A stretch of DNA of 10,805 nt from an uncultured Bacilli bacterium. GTDB taxonomy: Bacteria; Bacillota_I; Bacilli_A; RF39; UBA660. How positions within the stretch are numbered: the first letter of the stretch is position 1; each line of letters opens with the position of its first letter. The notes below the pieces were generated by a model. It was not told the origin of the DNA. It searched no databases and worked only from the letters and a program-made list of their open reading frames with translations. Location: NCBI GenBank assembly GCA_947595415.1, contig CANQER010000030.1:1-10805 (forward strand), written 5' to 3'. Shown here piece by piece: positions 1 to 7,325 of this stretch. The position numbers and the translations under genes are program-made.

Positions 1-886
1 CTTTTTTATTAACTTCAATAAAAGGAAGTAATTGTTCATATTCTAAATACTCTAAATCTTTACCTAAATAAGTTTCTAATACTTCATATTCATCACCTAA
101 AACTTTATTAGCTAGTTTTTTAGCCACAATAAATTTTAAACCCTTAGATAGACATTTAACATATTCTTCATTAGGATTAACACAAACAGCTACATTCGCA
201 AGTAAAGTCCAAGGGGTCGTTGTCCAAACTAAAATATAAGTATCTTCACCTACTAGTTTCATTGGAACTGTTACAGTATTAACACTTACTTCTTTATATC
301 CTTGAGCTACCTCATGAGAAGCAAGACCAGTCCCACATCTTGTACAGTAAGGAAGTATTTTATGTCCTTCATAGATATATCCTTTATCAAAAAACTGTTT
401 TAAAATCCACCATTCAGTTTCAATAAAATCATTAGTATAAGTAATGTAAGGGTTTTTTAAATCAATAAATTGACCCATTTTAATTGTAAAATTACGAAAT
501 GCTTCTTCATTTTTCCAAACACTTTCACGACATTTTTGATTAAAAGGTTCAATTCCATATTTTTCAATATCAGTTTTTGACTTAAAACCAAGTTCCTTTT
601 CAACTTGGAGTTCAACAGGAAGTCCATGGGTATCCCAACCAACTTTCCTTAAAACCTTATATCCTTGCATTGTCTTATACTTACAAAAAGTATCCTTTAA
701 AAATTTAGCCATCATATGATGCAATCCTGGCATCCCATTAGCTGTTGCTGGACCATCATAAAAAGCAAAAACTTTACTACGATTGTTTATTGATTCATTT
801 AATATATCCTCTTTTTCCCAAAATTTAGATATATCACTTTCAACCACACTTGCTTTCCTTTTATCCAATTCTTCAAACTTTTTCAT
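1..886 (-). CDS. ileS: Isoleucine-tRNA ligase, eukaryote-like type 2 (partial, N-terminal 295 residues)
   Basis: This enzyme charges tRNA-Ile in the cytoplasm. The gene starts at the ATG at 886-884 after a strong AAGGGAGG ribosome binding site and runs off the left edge, so the stop and about two thirds of the protein are missing. Seen: the class I nucleotide-binding region FYDGPATANGMPGLHH at residues 42-57, the following GYKV...GWDTHGLPVE segment, PYCTRCGTGLASHEVAQGY, and the WTTTPWTL entry into the CP1 editing domain. The GPxTANGxPGxHH form is typical of the IleRS2 clade (Clostridia, Bacteroidota and eukaryotic-like enzymes), not the B. subtilis/E. coli IleRS1 form. The signature motif is GLHH (residues 54-57) instead of HXGH. 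An Ile-specific T-box leader lies directly upstream, and divIVA precedes it, the order usual in Firmicutes division clusters. Confidence 0.97.
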   Translation of the reverse strand, partial: MKKFEELDKRKASVVESDISKFWEKEDILNESINNRSKVFAFYDGPATANGMPGLHHMMAKFLKDTFCKYKTMQGYKVLRKVGWDTHGLPVELQVEKELGFKSKTDIEKYGIEPFNQKCRESVWKNEEAFRNFTIKMGQFIDLKNPYITYTNDFIETEWWILKQFFDKGYIYEGHKILPYCTRCGTGLASHEVAQGYKEVSVNTVTVPMKLVGEDTYILVWTTTPWTLLANVAVCVNPNEEYVKCLSKGLKFIVAKKLANKVLGDEYEVLETYLGKDLEYLEYEQLLPFIEVNKK

Positions 887-912
887 TTTTACCTCCCTTA
901 AATAATATGCAT

Positions 913-936
913 AAAAAAACGTCCATATTAAGGACG
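913..936 (-). terminator. Conditional intrinsic terminator of the ileS T-box leader
   Basis: Stem CGTCC (936-932) pairs with GGACG (924-920) around loop TTAATAT, followed by seven T. The 5' arm overlaps the CCTT that the antiterminator uses, which is the expected switch arrangement of a transcription-attenuating T-box. Confidence 0.93.
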
Positions 937-1110
937 AGATCACCCGCGGTACCACCTTAGTTTATAAAATACACTCAAATACTATAACGCGTTACCGTTC
1001 TTACTTTTAATAAGAAACATCAGAAGTGATCTACATACTACTAGTCTATTAGTTTCCATCAACCACTAACTTTCTATAAGACCCTATAATATGTCGTCTT
1101 CATCATATGT
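913..1110 (-). promoter_or_regulatory. T-box leader (tRNA-Ile-sensing riboswitch) of ileS
   Basis: This is a cis-acting RNA leader that lets ileS be transcribed when uncharged tRNA-Ile binds. Seen, 5' to 3' on the minus strand: a Stem I base (ACAT/ATGT and GAAG/CTTC) starting right at the divIVA stop; an apical hairpin TTAGT/ACTAA around 1060; the specifier-loop triplet ATC (1030-1028), an isoleucine codon, followed by a purine; a short Stem III (TTCTTA/TAAGAA, 1016-998); and the conserved T-box AAGGTGGTACCGCGG (958-944). The T in TGGT would pair with the usual A discriminator of tRNA-Ile. AAGG (958-955) can pair with CCTT (933-930) to form the antiterminator, which excludes the terminator at 936-913. 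I see no good promoter of its own, so it may be read from the sepF promoter through divIVA. Confidence 0.95.
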
Positions 1111-1559
1111 TATAATTCAACTTTTTCAATTTCACTTACAACTTCCAATTGGGCTTCAATAATATCTTTTAATCGACGTTTAAATATATTAATATTTCTC
1201 TTTAACATATTAGCTTCTAACTCAGTTTTTTCAGCTCGCATTAAAGCCTCGTTTAAAATACGATTAGCATTTTCTTTAGCATTGTTTAAAATAGTCTCAC
1301 TTTCCAAAGTAGCTGCTTGACGCATCTTATCAGACGTCTTTTGACTCATAAGAATTGCTCTATTTAAAGTACTTTCTAGATTTTCATAATGAGTTATCTT
1401 ATCTTTTAAAGACTCATTTTCATCCTTTAAAGTATTTAACAACTTATCTTTTTCCTTTATTTCAGCGACCATTTTTTCAACCTGACTTATAATCTGATCT
1501 AAAAACTTATTAACCTCATCAGGATCATAACCTCGAAGCGCTCGATTAAACTTTTCCAT
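1110..1559 (-). CDS. divIVA: Cell-division initiation/polar scaffold protein DivIVA (short N-terminus)
   Basis: DivIVA is a coiled-coil scaffold that recognises negatively curved membrane at septa and poles. This copy has 149 residues. The segment RALRGYDPDEVNKFLDQ at residues 6-22 matches the conserved N-terminal lipid-binding domain, and the rest is heptad-rich coiled coil (about residues 25-140). The usual first dozen residues of the family (LTPxDI-type segment) are absent. Upstream in the same frame there is a TAA eight codons before the ATG with no alternative start, and the AGAGGG ribosome binding site fits the ATG at 1559, so the short form is what the sequence encodes. It lies 23 bp after sepF and directly before the ileS T-box, the classical dcw-cluster end, but without ylmG and ylmH between. 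The residue at the membrane-inserting Phe position appears to be Leu. Confidence 0.93.
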   Translation of the reverse strand: MEKFNRALRGYDPDEVNKFLDQIISQVEKMVAEIKEKDKLLNTLKDENESLKDKITHYENLESTLNRAILMSQKTSDKMRQAATLESETILNNAKENANRILNEALMRAEKTELEANMLKRNINIFKRRLKDIIEAQLEVVSEIEKVEL

Positions 1560-1582
1560 TATAACACCCTCTTGTTACCCTT

Positions 1583-1990
1583 TTACCATTCAATATTTAT
1601 ATCATCATTGTCGTGAATATCTTTGCCATCATTTTCATCAGTTATTTTACCTTGAATATTGACATTATTTGGAGTACATAAGAAAATTCCTCCACCAATC
1701 TTTTGAATATCACCATTGATAGCATATATCGTACCACTTAAAAAATCAACAATTCGTTTTGCTTGATCAGATGTTACACGTTTTAAATTCACAACCACAG
1801 TTGTACGTGACTTCAAATAATCAGCTATTTGTTGAGACTCTGAATAAGCACGTGGTTCTAGTAAAATCATTTTACTACCACCATCTGCTTCAGTTTGGGC
1901 TTCTTCAGTAGTCAATGTATAATATTCATCACCATTTGTTGTAAAGGTATCCTTATCATCACCTGTTAGCCAACCTTTAATAATTCCCAT
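1583..1990 (-). CDS. sepF: Cell division protein SepF
   Basis: SepF anchors FtsZ protofilaments to the membrane and helps shape the division septum. This protein has 135 residues, slightly shorter than B. subtilis SepF. Seen: an N-terminal amphipathic stretch [10 protein letters not shown] fitting the membrane-targeting helix; an acidic Thr-rich linker to about residue 38; then the SepF core from about residue 41 to 112 with [27 protein letters not shown], and a glycine-rich turn KIGGGIFLC. The C-terminal tail is strongly acidic (residues 116-135). It starts at the ATG at 1990 with AGGAGG at 2002-1997. It is the first gene after its own promoter and lies 23 bp before divIVA, so the two are probably co-transcribed. 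Confidence 0.96.
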   Translation of the reverse strand: MGIIKGWLTGDDKDTFTTNGDEYYTLTTEEAQTEADGGSKMILLEPRAYSESQQIADYLKSRTTVVVNLKRVTSDQAKRIVDFLSGTIYAINGDIQKIGGGIFLCTPNNVNIQGKITDENDGKDIHDNDDINIEW

Positions 1991-2024
1991 GTTATTCCTC
2001 CTATACTGATAAATTACTACATCT

Positions 2025-2054
2025 ATTTTACCATAAAATATTTAAAAAGGGAAA
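2025..2054 (-). promoter_or_regulatory. Promoter of the sepF-divIVA(-ileS) unit
   Basis: There is an extended -10 element TGG-TAAAAT (2033-2025), with a poor -35 match TTTCCC (2054-2049) at an 18-bp spacer. The predicted start near 2018 leaves a leader of about 28 nt carrying AGGAGG. This 94-bp gap after gltX is the only intergenic space large enough for a promoter of the division genes. Confidence 0.6.
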
Positions 2055-2084
2055 TCTTTTTTACATTTTTAAAAACTTTTTTAT

Positions 2085-3503
2085 TTATCCTTCCAATCTT
2101 TTTAAAACTTTTTCTTTTCCAAGTAAATATATCGTATCAGCCAACTCAGGTCCATGCATAACTCCACTTACCTTAATTCTAATAGGCATATATAACATTT
2201 TACCTTTAACATTAGCCTTATTTTTAGTGTTATTAATGGCTTCATTTATACTTAAAACATTCCAATCTTCTATTTTACTTATTTCATCTTTAAAAACACT
2301 CAATGTATCACTAACAGTATCTTGTTTTAAAAACTCTACACATTCATCATCTAAAGACAAATCTTCAAAAAACATCTTTGTAAGTTCTACTATTTGTTTA
2401 CCATAACTTAAATGATCTTTATAAATACTTATTAGTTTTCTTACCCATTCATCACTTTTATCTTTTAAATCATATTGTTTTTCTAAATGAGGAACTGTTA
2501 TTTCTAAAAGTTTTTCTAAATCCAATTTTTTAATATAGAAAGAATTTATCCAATTTAATTTTTTAACATCGTAACAAGCAGGTGATCTACCAATTCTTTT
2601 AGGATCAAAAACATCAATAAGTTCATCTAAAGTAAATATTTCCCTACTATCTTCTGATGTCCATCCCAGTAAAACTAAATAGTTAACAATAGCTTCTGGA
2701 AGATAACCCATTTCATAAAGTTCCATAAAAGAAGTATCCCCTCTTCTTTTACTAAGTTTCTTACCATCTTCTCCATTTACCATAGGCAAATGAATATAAG
2801 TAGGTTTTTGCCAACCAAAAGCTTCATACAAAAGATTATATTTAGGAGTTGCCATCAAATACTCATTTCCTCTTACAACATGAGTTATTCCCATCAAATG
2901 ATCATCAATTACATTCGCAAAATTATACGTTGGATAACCATCTGATTTAAGTAAGATTTGATCTTCTAAAACACTATTTTCTACTTTAATAGTCCCATAA
3001 ACCAAATCTTCATAAACACTTACCCCCTCTTTAGGCATCTTTTGTCTAATAACATATTTTTCACTTGATATCCTTTTTTTAGCCTCTTCTAAAGGTATAC
3101 TCTTACATTTCCCATCATATAAAAAAGGGATTTTTTTATCATCTGCTTCTTTCCTTAAAGCATTTAATCTTTCTTCATCACAAAAACAATAATAAGCATG
3201 ACCCTTATCAACTAACTCATGAGCATACTTCTTATATAAATCCAACCTCTCACTTTGAATATAAGGTCCAAACTCTCCTCCATTATTAGGACCCTCATCA
3301 AATTCAAGACCACACAAACTACAAGTTTTATAAATAAAATCTACAGCACCTTCAACATATCTTTCTTGATCTGTATCCTCAATACGAAGGATAAAATCAC
3401 CATTATTTTTTTTAGCTATCAGATACTCAAAAATAGCACTTCTTAAATTTCCCACATGCATATACCCAGTTGGACTAGGTGCAAAACGAGTTCTAACTTT
3501 CAT
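2085..3503 (-). CDS. gltX: Glutamate-tRNA ligase
   Basis: This enzyme attaches glutamate to tRNA-Glu in the cytoplasm; in many Firmicutes it also mischarges tRNA-Gln for later GatCAB amidation, which this window cannot show. It has 472 residues, a full-length bacterial GluRS. Seen: the class I motif PSPTGYMHVGN at residues 9-19; FILRIEDTDQER at 37-48; a zinc-ribbon-like insertion with C106-x-C108 and C133; VVRGNEY at 209-215; and the KMSKS-type loop KLSKRRGD at 249-256, followed by the helical anticodon-binding domain. It resembles clostridial-type GluRS in the RYVEGAVD region. The start ATG at 3503 follows AGGAGG. It sits 21 bp after the 282-residue gene and is likely co-transcribed with it. 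I find no convincing intrinsic terminator after its stop. Confidence 0.98.
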   Translation of the reverse strand: MKVRTRFAPSPTGYMHVGNLRSAIFEYLIAKKNNGDFILRIEDTDQERYVEGAVDFIYKTCSLCGLEFDEGPNNGGEFGPYIQSERLDLYKKYAHELVDKGHAYYCFCDEERLNALRKEADDKKIPFLYDGKCKSIPLEEAKKRISSEKYVIRQKMPKEGVSVYEDLVYGTIKVENSVLEDQILLKSDGYPTYNFANVIDDHLMGITHVVRGNEYLMATPKYNLLYEAFGWQKPTYIHLPMVNGEDGKKLSKRRGDTSFMELYEMGYLPEAIVNYLVLLGWTSEDSREIFTLDELIDVFDPKRIGRSPACYDVKKLNWINSFYIKKLDLEKLLEITVPHLEKQYDLKDKSDEWVRKLISIYKDHLSYGKQIVELTKMFFEDLSLDDECVEFLKQDTVSDTLSVFKDEISKIEDWNVLSINEAINNTKNKANVKGKMLYMPIRIKVSGVMHGPELADTIYLLGKEKVLKRLEG

Positions 3504-3524
3504 AAAATTCCTCCTAAAAAAAGG

Positions 3525-4373
3525 TTATAAACTACGACCTTTTTCTAACTTTTTATTATTCATAAGTACCTCAAAGTACTTTTTTTGTTCTTTTATATCA
3601 CTATAGGAACTACTATCCTTAAAATAACTTGGTTCAAAATAAAGAGCACTTTCAAAATTAGCCATATCTTCTTTACTTATATCAGGCTTACGACTAAAAA
3701 TATCGATCATTTTCATTTGCACAACACCAAAAACATTACTACTCATCCCATTTGATCTTGTATGGTAATGATTACTGATTAAATTAAGTAAAACCTTTAT
3801 TTCATTACTTGTAACTCCAAGTTCATTTAACTTTACTTCAACCAAATCAAAACTTCCCATTTCAAATGAAGCATTTATTACATCACTACCCACAATACAA
3901 GCTAACTGTTGTAGGAAAATAACTTCATCTTCATAAGGATCAATAATTGATTTTTTAAAGTCTCCTCCACATTTACTAGTCAAAAAAGCAGTATAAGCGT
4001 TATTTATTCCATCGTATTCTAACCTACCATCAAACCCTTTATAAATACTTTCTTTTTGCTTACTAGTAAGTAACTCAATCAACCCTTTAACATATAACTC
4101 CTTAGTATCAAATCCAGTATCAATACTCATCTTTATTACATTATCAACTGGTTTATACTCACTTGGTTGTTTATCAAATAACCTACTAGATAAACTAACA
4201 TCAAAATTTTTAAGTAATTCTAAAACATAAGGACGATAATTATAATTGGGAAATACTTCACTAAGAACAGATATCGCTTCCTTTAAAAAATATTCCATAT
4301 CATTTAGACTGATATTTTTATCCTCCCTAATATTTGGATTACTTCTTAAAGCTTCTAGCAAATGCTCCTGCAT
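3525..4373 (-). CDS. Hypothetical protein, 282 residues, upstream of gltX
   Basis: I do not recognise this protein. It looks soluble and mainly helical, with no signal peptide or membrane segment, many Asp/Glu/Lys/Ser residues and only two cysteines (in SKCGGD and LACIVG). No nucleotide-binding loop or metal-binding HExxH/HD motif is visible. The central stretch from about residue 125 to 210 is the least charged and is the likeliest folded core. The start at 4373 has a GGTGA ribosome binding site six bases upstream, and a TGA three codons upstream in frame excludes an earlier start. A good extended -10 promoter lies about 45 bp upstream, and gltX follows after 21 bp, so it is the first gene of a gltX transcript. 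That placement does not reveal a function. Base composition resembles its neighbours. Confidence 0.85.
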   Translation of the reverse strand: MQEHLLEALRSNPNIREDKNISLNDMEYFLKEAISVLSEVFPNYNYRPYVLELLKNFDVSLSSRLFDKQPSEYKPVDNVIKMSIDTGFDTKELYVKGLIELLTSKQKESIYKGFDGRLEYDGINNAYTAFLTSKCGGDFKKSIIDPYEDEVIFLQQLACIVGSDVINASFEMGSFDLVEVKLNELGVTSNEIKVLLNLISNHYHTRSNGMSSNVFGVVQMKMIDIFSRKPDISKEDMANFESALYFEPSYFKDSSSYSDIKEQKKYFEVLMNNKKLEKGRSL

Positions 4374-4418
4374 ACTAAATCACCATCAACATTCTATTTT
4401 TCAATTTCTTAATTATAT

Positions 4419-4447
4419 ATTATAGCATAAACTGACAAATAAGTTTA
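4419..4447 (-). promoter_or_regulatory. Promoter of the 282-residue gene and gltX
   Basis: There is a perfect extended -10, TGC-TATAAT (4427-4419), with a weak -35 TAAACT (4447-4442) at a 17-bp spacer. It lies just downstream of the hsp20 terminator and gives a leader of roughly 40 nt. Confidence 0.72.
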
Positions 4448-4467
4448 CTATTTTTTAAAAATTTTTT

Positions 4468-4493
4468 AAAAAAAATAATCCAAAAGGACTATT
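4468..4493 (-). terminator. Intrinsic terminator of the clpC-hsp20 operon
   Basis: Arm AATAGTCC (4493-4486) pairs with GGATTATT (4481-4474) through eight pairs, including one G-T, around loop TTTT, followed by a run of T. The 5' arm begins at the final base of the hsp20 stop codon. Confidence 0.9.
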
Positions 4494-4840
4494 TAATCTA
4501 TTTTTATTTGTTTTTTATTATCCTTAGTTCCCTCTTTGGGAAATGAAATTTTTAAAATTCCATTTAGATAACTAGCTGTTATTTCATCATCATTAATATT
4601 TCCTGCATAAAAACTTCTACTATATATACCTTTAGTAATTTCTTTATGAATATAGGAAACATCACTATATTCATCTACTTTTTTAGCAGTTACAGTTATG
4701 TAATCATTTTGATAACTAATATCAATATTTTCCTTGTTAAATCCAGGTAATTCAATTAAAACAACATAATTATTACCTTCCTCATAAACATCAGATTTCA
4801 TCATATTACTTTCTTTAAAAATATCTAAATTTCCAAACAT
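4493..4840 (-). CDS. Small heat-shock protein (Hsp20/alpha-crystallin family)
   Basis: This is an ATP-independent holdase that keeps unfolding proteins soluble for later refolding or degradation. It has 115 residues, at the short end for bacterial sHsps because the N-terminal arm is only about 14 residues. Seen: an alpha-crystallin domain over residues 15-105 with VVLIELPGFNKENIDIS, ITVTAKK, and the signature NGILKISFPK near residues 92-101. A C-terminal IKI triplet fits the I-x-I motif that docks between subunits in the oligomer. It starts nine bases after the clpC stop with a perfect AGGAGG, so it is translated from the clpC transcript. Its first four residues and 15 bases around the start are identical to those of clpC. 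The operon points to a joint stress role with ClpC. Confidence 0.95.
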   Translation of the reverse strand: MFGNLDIFKESNMMKSDVYEEGNNYVVLIELPGFNKENIDISYQNDYITVTAKKVDEYSDVSYIHKEITKGIYSRSFYAGNINDDEITASYLNGILKISFPKEGTKDNKKQIKID

Positions 4841-4849
4841 ATTTCCTCC

Positions 4850-7171
4850 TTAATTATATGTAATTTCTGTTATTGATTTTATATTTATCTTATTTTCATT
4901 GTTAATACTATTTTCAATAATAATATTTTCAATCTTATCCTTAATTATTTTATCTAACCTTCGAGCTCCAAATTCCTCATAATTAGATAAAGCTAAAACT
5001 TCTTCATAAACATTTTTAGAAATCTTTACCTCAATATTTTTTTTACTATATTTTGTTTTCAATATTTTAATTTTATTTTTAATAAGTTTTAACATATCCT
5101 CTTTAGTTAACCTATTAAACAAAACAATATTATCAATACGATTAATAAACGAAACATTAAAGTATTCCTTAAGTTTAGTAGTTATAACATCATTAGTTAT
5201 TTTATTAAAACCAATACTAACCTCATCAAAACCTACATTAGAAGTCATAATAATTAAACAATTATCAAAACGAATTAATCTACCACAAGAATCTTTAATT
5301 TTACCCTCATCTAATATTTGATACAAAAGATTAATAATACTAGGATGAGCCTTTTCAATCTCATCTAAAATAAGGACTGAATAAGGTTTATTTCTAACCT
5401 CTTCTAAAATATTTTTATGATCATCATAACCTACATAACCAGGAGGAGAACCAATAAATTTACTTACAGTATGACCTTGGGAATACTCACTCATATCAAG
5501 CTTTATAATATTACTTCCTCCCACAATTAACCTACCAAATATTTTAGATAGTTCTGTTTTTCCTACCCCAGATGGACCACAAAAAAGCATTGAATAACAC
5601 CTATCATCATCTTTAAAACCCAATTTAATTCGTTTAGAAATATTTACTAATTCTTTTACTACCTTATCTTGACCTACTATTTTACTAGTTATTTCACTTT
5701 CAATCCGATTAATAGATTTAATATTACTATCTAAAAGTTCATAAATAGGTATTTTAGTTTTGATATGAACTACTCTTTTTACATCATCTTTAGTAACCTC
5801 TTTTACTTGATTTTTCTTATACAAAGAAAGTTCTATATTATTAATTTCATCCATCAATTCATTTTCTTTAGTTTTATAAAAGGATGCTTTTTTAAAATCA
5901 TTACTTATAATAGCTTCATTTTTTTGTTTAATTATATTATTTAGTTGTTTATTAGTAGCGTTATATTTTTTCAATTGTTTACTTTCTTTTAAACTTACTT
6001 TAGCACATACTTCATCTAAAATATCAATTGCTTTATCTGGTTGATTTCTATCATAGACATACTTTTCTGATAAATCAATAATAAGATCAATTACCTCATC
6101 ACTTATTTTAACTTGATGATAGTTTTCATATATTGTTTTAATTTTAGTTAAGATTTCTTTAATATCTTCCTTACTTGGTGGTTCTATAAAAACCTTTTGA
6201 AATCTTCGTTCTAAGGCTCCATCTGCTTCAATGTATTTTTTATATTCACTTATAGTAGTAGCCCCTATACATCTTAATTTATTACGTGATAAAGCTGGTT
6301 TAAAGATATTAGAAGCATCAATTGCACCCTCTGCTCCACCTGCTCCTACAAGGGTATGAATTTCATCGATAAATAAAATTATATCATCGTTTTCCTCAAT
6401 CTCTTTAAGGATTTTTCTAACTCGTTCTTCAAACTCACCACGATATTTAGTCCCAGCTACAGTAGTAGCCATATCAAGACTAATAATACGTTTATTTTTA
6501 AGGGATATAGGAACATCTCCACTAGCTATTCTACGACTTAATTCCTCTACAATAGCTGTTTTTCCTACCCCTGCTTCACCTATTAGAATAGGGTTATTTT
6601 TAGTTCTTCTTGATAGTATTTCCAAAACTCTTTCTATTTCATCTTTACGTCCTATTACTGGATCTAGTTCATTGTCAAGAGCTTTTTTAGTTAGATCAAC
6701 TCCTAATTCTTCAAGTAACAATTTTTTATTTTTACTATTTTTATTTTCAAAAATTTTATAAGAAAATTCTGCATATAGTTCATCTATATCAACATCCATA
6801 GATATTAATATTCTTATCGCAACACCTTCTCCTTCTTCTAATAAACTAGAAAAAAGATGGTTAATAGTTACTTTACCATTATTGTTTTCTTTACTATCAA
6901 TAATAGCATTTTCTAATATTCTTTTTAATAAAGGAGTATACAAAAACCATTTACTTTCATTACTACCAACTCCTAAAGCATTTATAAGTTCTTCTTTGAA
7001 TTTTTTATAAGTAATATCGTATTGTTTTAGTTTACTTGAAATATTGTTTTCATTTTTTAATATAGCTAGTAGTAAATGTTCACTTCCTACATATGGATGC
7101 TTTAATTCATTCATTTCTTTTTTAGCTAAAATTAATATTTTACGTGCTTCTTCTGTAAAGTTTCCAAACAT
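4850..7171 (-). CDS. clpC: ATP-dependent Clp protease ATP-binding subunit, ClpC type
   Basis: This is a Hsp100 AAA+ unfoldase that threads substrates into the ClpP protease. It has 773 residues, a little shorter than typical ClpC (about 810). Seen: N-terminal double Clp_N repeat (residues 1-140); first AAA+ module with Walker A GEAGVGKT (198-205), Walker B LFIDE (266-270) and ALERRF; a middle domain with a UVR-like helix (about 424-442), as in ClpC/ClpE; second AAA+ module with Walker A GPSGVGKT (532-539), Walker B LILDE (600-604) and sensor-2 GARRL (735-739). The tripeptide IGF (653-655) lies where the ClpP-binding loop is expected, arguing for a proteolytic partner instead of a ClpB-type disaggregase. 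The start follows GGGAGG. It has no ctsR-mcsA-mcsB neighbours, unlike Bacillus; hsp20 follows instead. No tandem CtsR heptad or CIRCE element is visible upstream. Confidence 0.96.
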   Translation of the reverse strand: MFGNFTEEARKILILAKKEMNELKHPYVGSEHLLLAILKNENNISSKLKQYDITYKKFKEELINALGVGSNESKWFLYTPLLKRILENAIIDSKENNNGKVTINHLFSSLLEEGEGVAIRILISMDVDIDELYAEFSYKIFENKNSKNKKLLLEELGVDLTKKALDNELDPVIGRKDEIERVLEILSRRTKNNPILIGEAGVGKTAIVEELSRRIASGDVPISLKNKRIISLDMATTVAGTKYRGEFEERVRKILKEIEENDDIILFIDEIHTLVGAGGAEGAIDASNIFKPALSRNKLRCIGATTISEYKKYIEADGALERRFQKVFIEPPSKEDIKEILTKIKTIYENYHQVKISDEVIDLIIDLSEKYVYDRNQPDKAIDILDEVCAKVSLKESKQLKKYNATNKQLNNIIKQKNEAIISNDFKKASFYKTKENELMDEINNIELSLYKKNQVKEVTKDDVKRVVHIKTKIPIYELLDSNIKSINRIESEITSKIVGQDKVVKELVNISKRIKLGFKDDDRCYSMLFCGPSGVGKTELSKIFGRLIVGGSNIIKLDMSEYSQGHTVSKFIGSPPGYVGYDDHKNILEEVRNKPYSVLILDEIEKAHPSIINLLYQILDEGKIKDSCGRLIRFDNCLIIMTSNVGFDEVSIGFNKITNDVITTKLKEYFNVSFINRIDNIVLFNRLTKEDMLKLIKNKIKILKTKYSKKNIEVKISKNVYEEVLALSNYEEFGARRLDKIIKDKIENIIIENSINNENKINIKSITEITYN

Positions 7172-7325
7172 ATTTGCCTCCCATAATTATTCTATGATAT
7201 TTATGAGAATTATTTATTTTTTTTATACAACAAAAATAGATATTTTTAATTTTTATTTTTGACATTTTTTTTATTTAGTATTGTATATTTTTAGCTATTT
7301 TGATAAACTTATAGTAGGTGATTTT
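7172..7325. promoter_or_regulatory. Divergent intergenic region between clpC and the 103-residue gene
   Basis: This 154-bp, extremely AT-rich spacer must carry both promoters. On the plus strand a good -35 TTGACA lies at 7259-7264, with -10 candidates TTGTAT (7281-7286, 16-bp spacer) or TATATT (7284-7289, 19-bp spacer) and an AGGTGA ribosome binding site before the ATG at 7326. For clpC only weak elements are visible, for example TATAAA preceded by TTAAAA at a 16-bp spacer on the minus strand, giving a leader of around 50 nt. No CIRCE inverted repeat and no tandem CtsR heptads are present; a single GTCAAAAAT on the minus strand overlaps the plus-strand -35. Confidence 0.55.
7259..7289 (+). 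promoter_or_regulatory. Promoter of the 103-residue orphan gene
   Basis: Consensus -35 TTGACA (7259-7264) is followed by T-rich spacer and TTGTAT or TATATT as the -10. Transcription would begin near 7295. A TTG at 7281 that extends the reading frame lies inside the -10 region and so cannot be the start; this supports the ATG at 7326. Confidence 0.65.

Noticed and set aside
457..642. Minus-strand open frame inside ileS
   Set aside because: It is an alternative-frame shadow of the ileS coding region, which carries the conserved synthetase motifs.
2040..2084. Intrinsic terminator after gltX
   Set aside because: The possible AAAAAG/CTTTTT hairpin is short and pure A-T apart from one pair, with no separate T tract; it is not distinguishable from AT-rich background.
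3255..3446. Plus-strand open frame opposite gltX
   Set aside because: It is antisense to conserved GluRS coding sequence and its translation has no recognisable features.
4448..4475. A/T tracts resembling a repeat or origin element
   Set aside because: These are the terminator T tract and neighbouring low-complexity AT sequence; no iterated unit is visible.
7044..7262. Plus-strand open frame opposite the clpC N-terminus
   Set aside because: It is antisense to conserved Clp_N sequence and runs into the promoter region; no ribosome binding site supports it.
7240..7270. CtsR operator upstream of clpC
   Set aside because: Only one GTCAAAAAT-like half is present; the required tandem heptad repeat is missing and the bases coincide with the -35 of the divergent gene.
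7281..7325. N-terminal extension of the 103-residue protein from a TTG at 7281
   Set aside because: The TTG overlaps the probable -10 element and has no ribosome binding site, whereas AGGTGA precedes the ATG at 7326.
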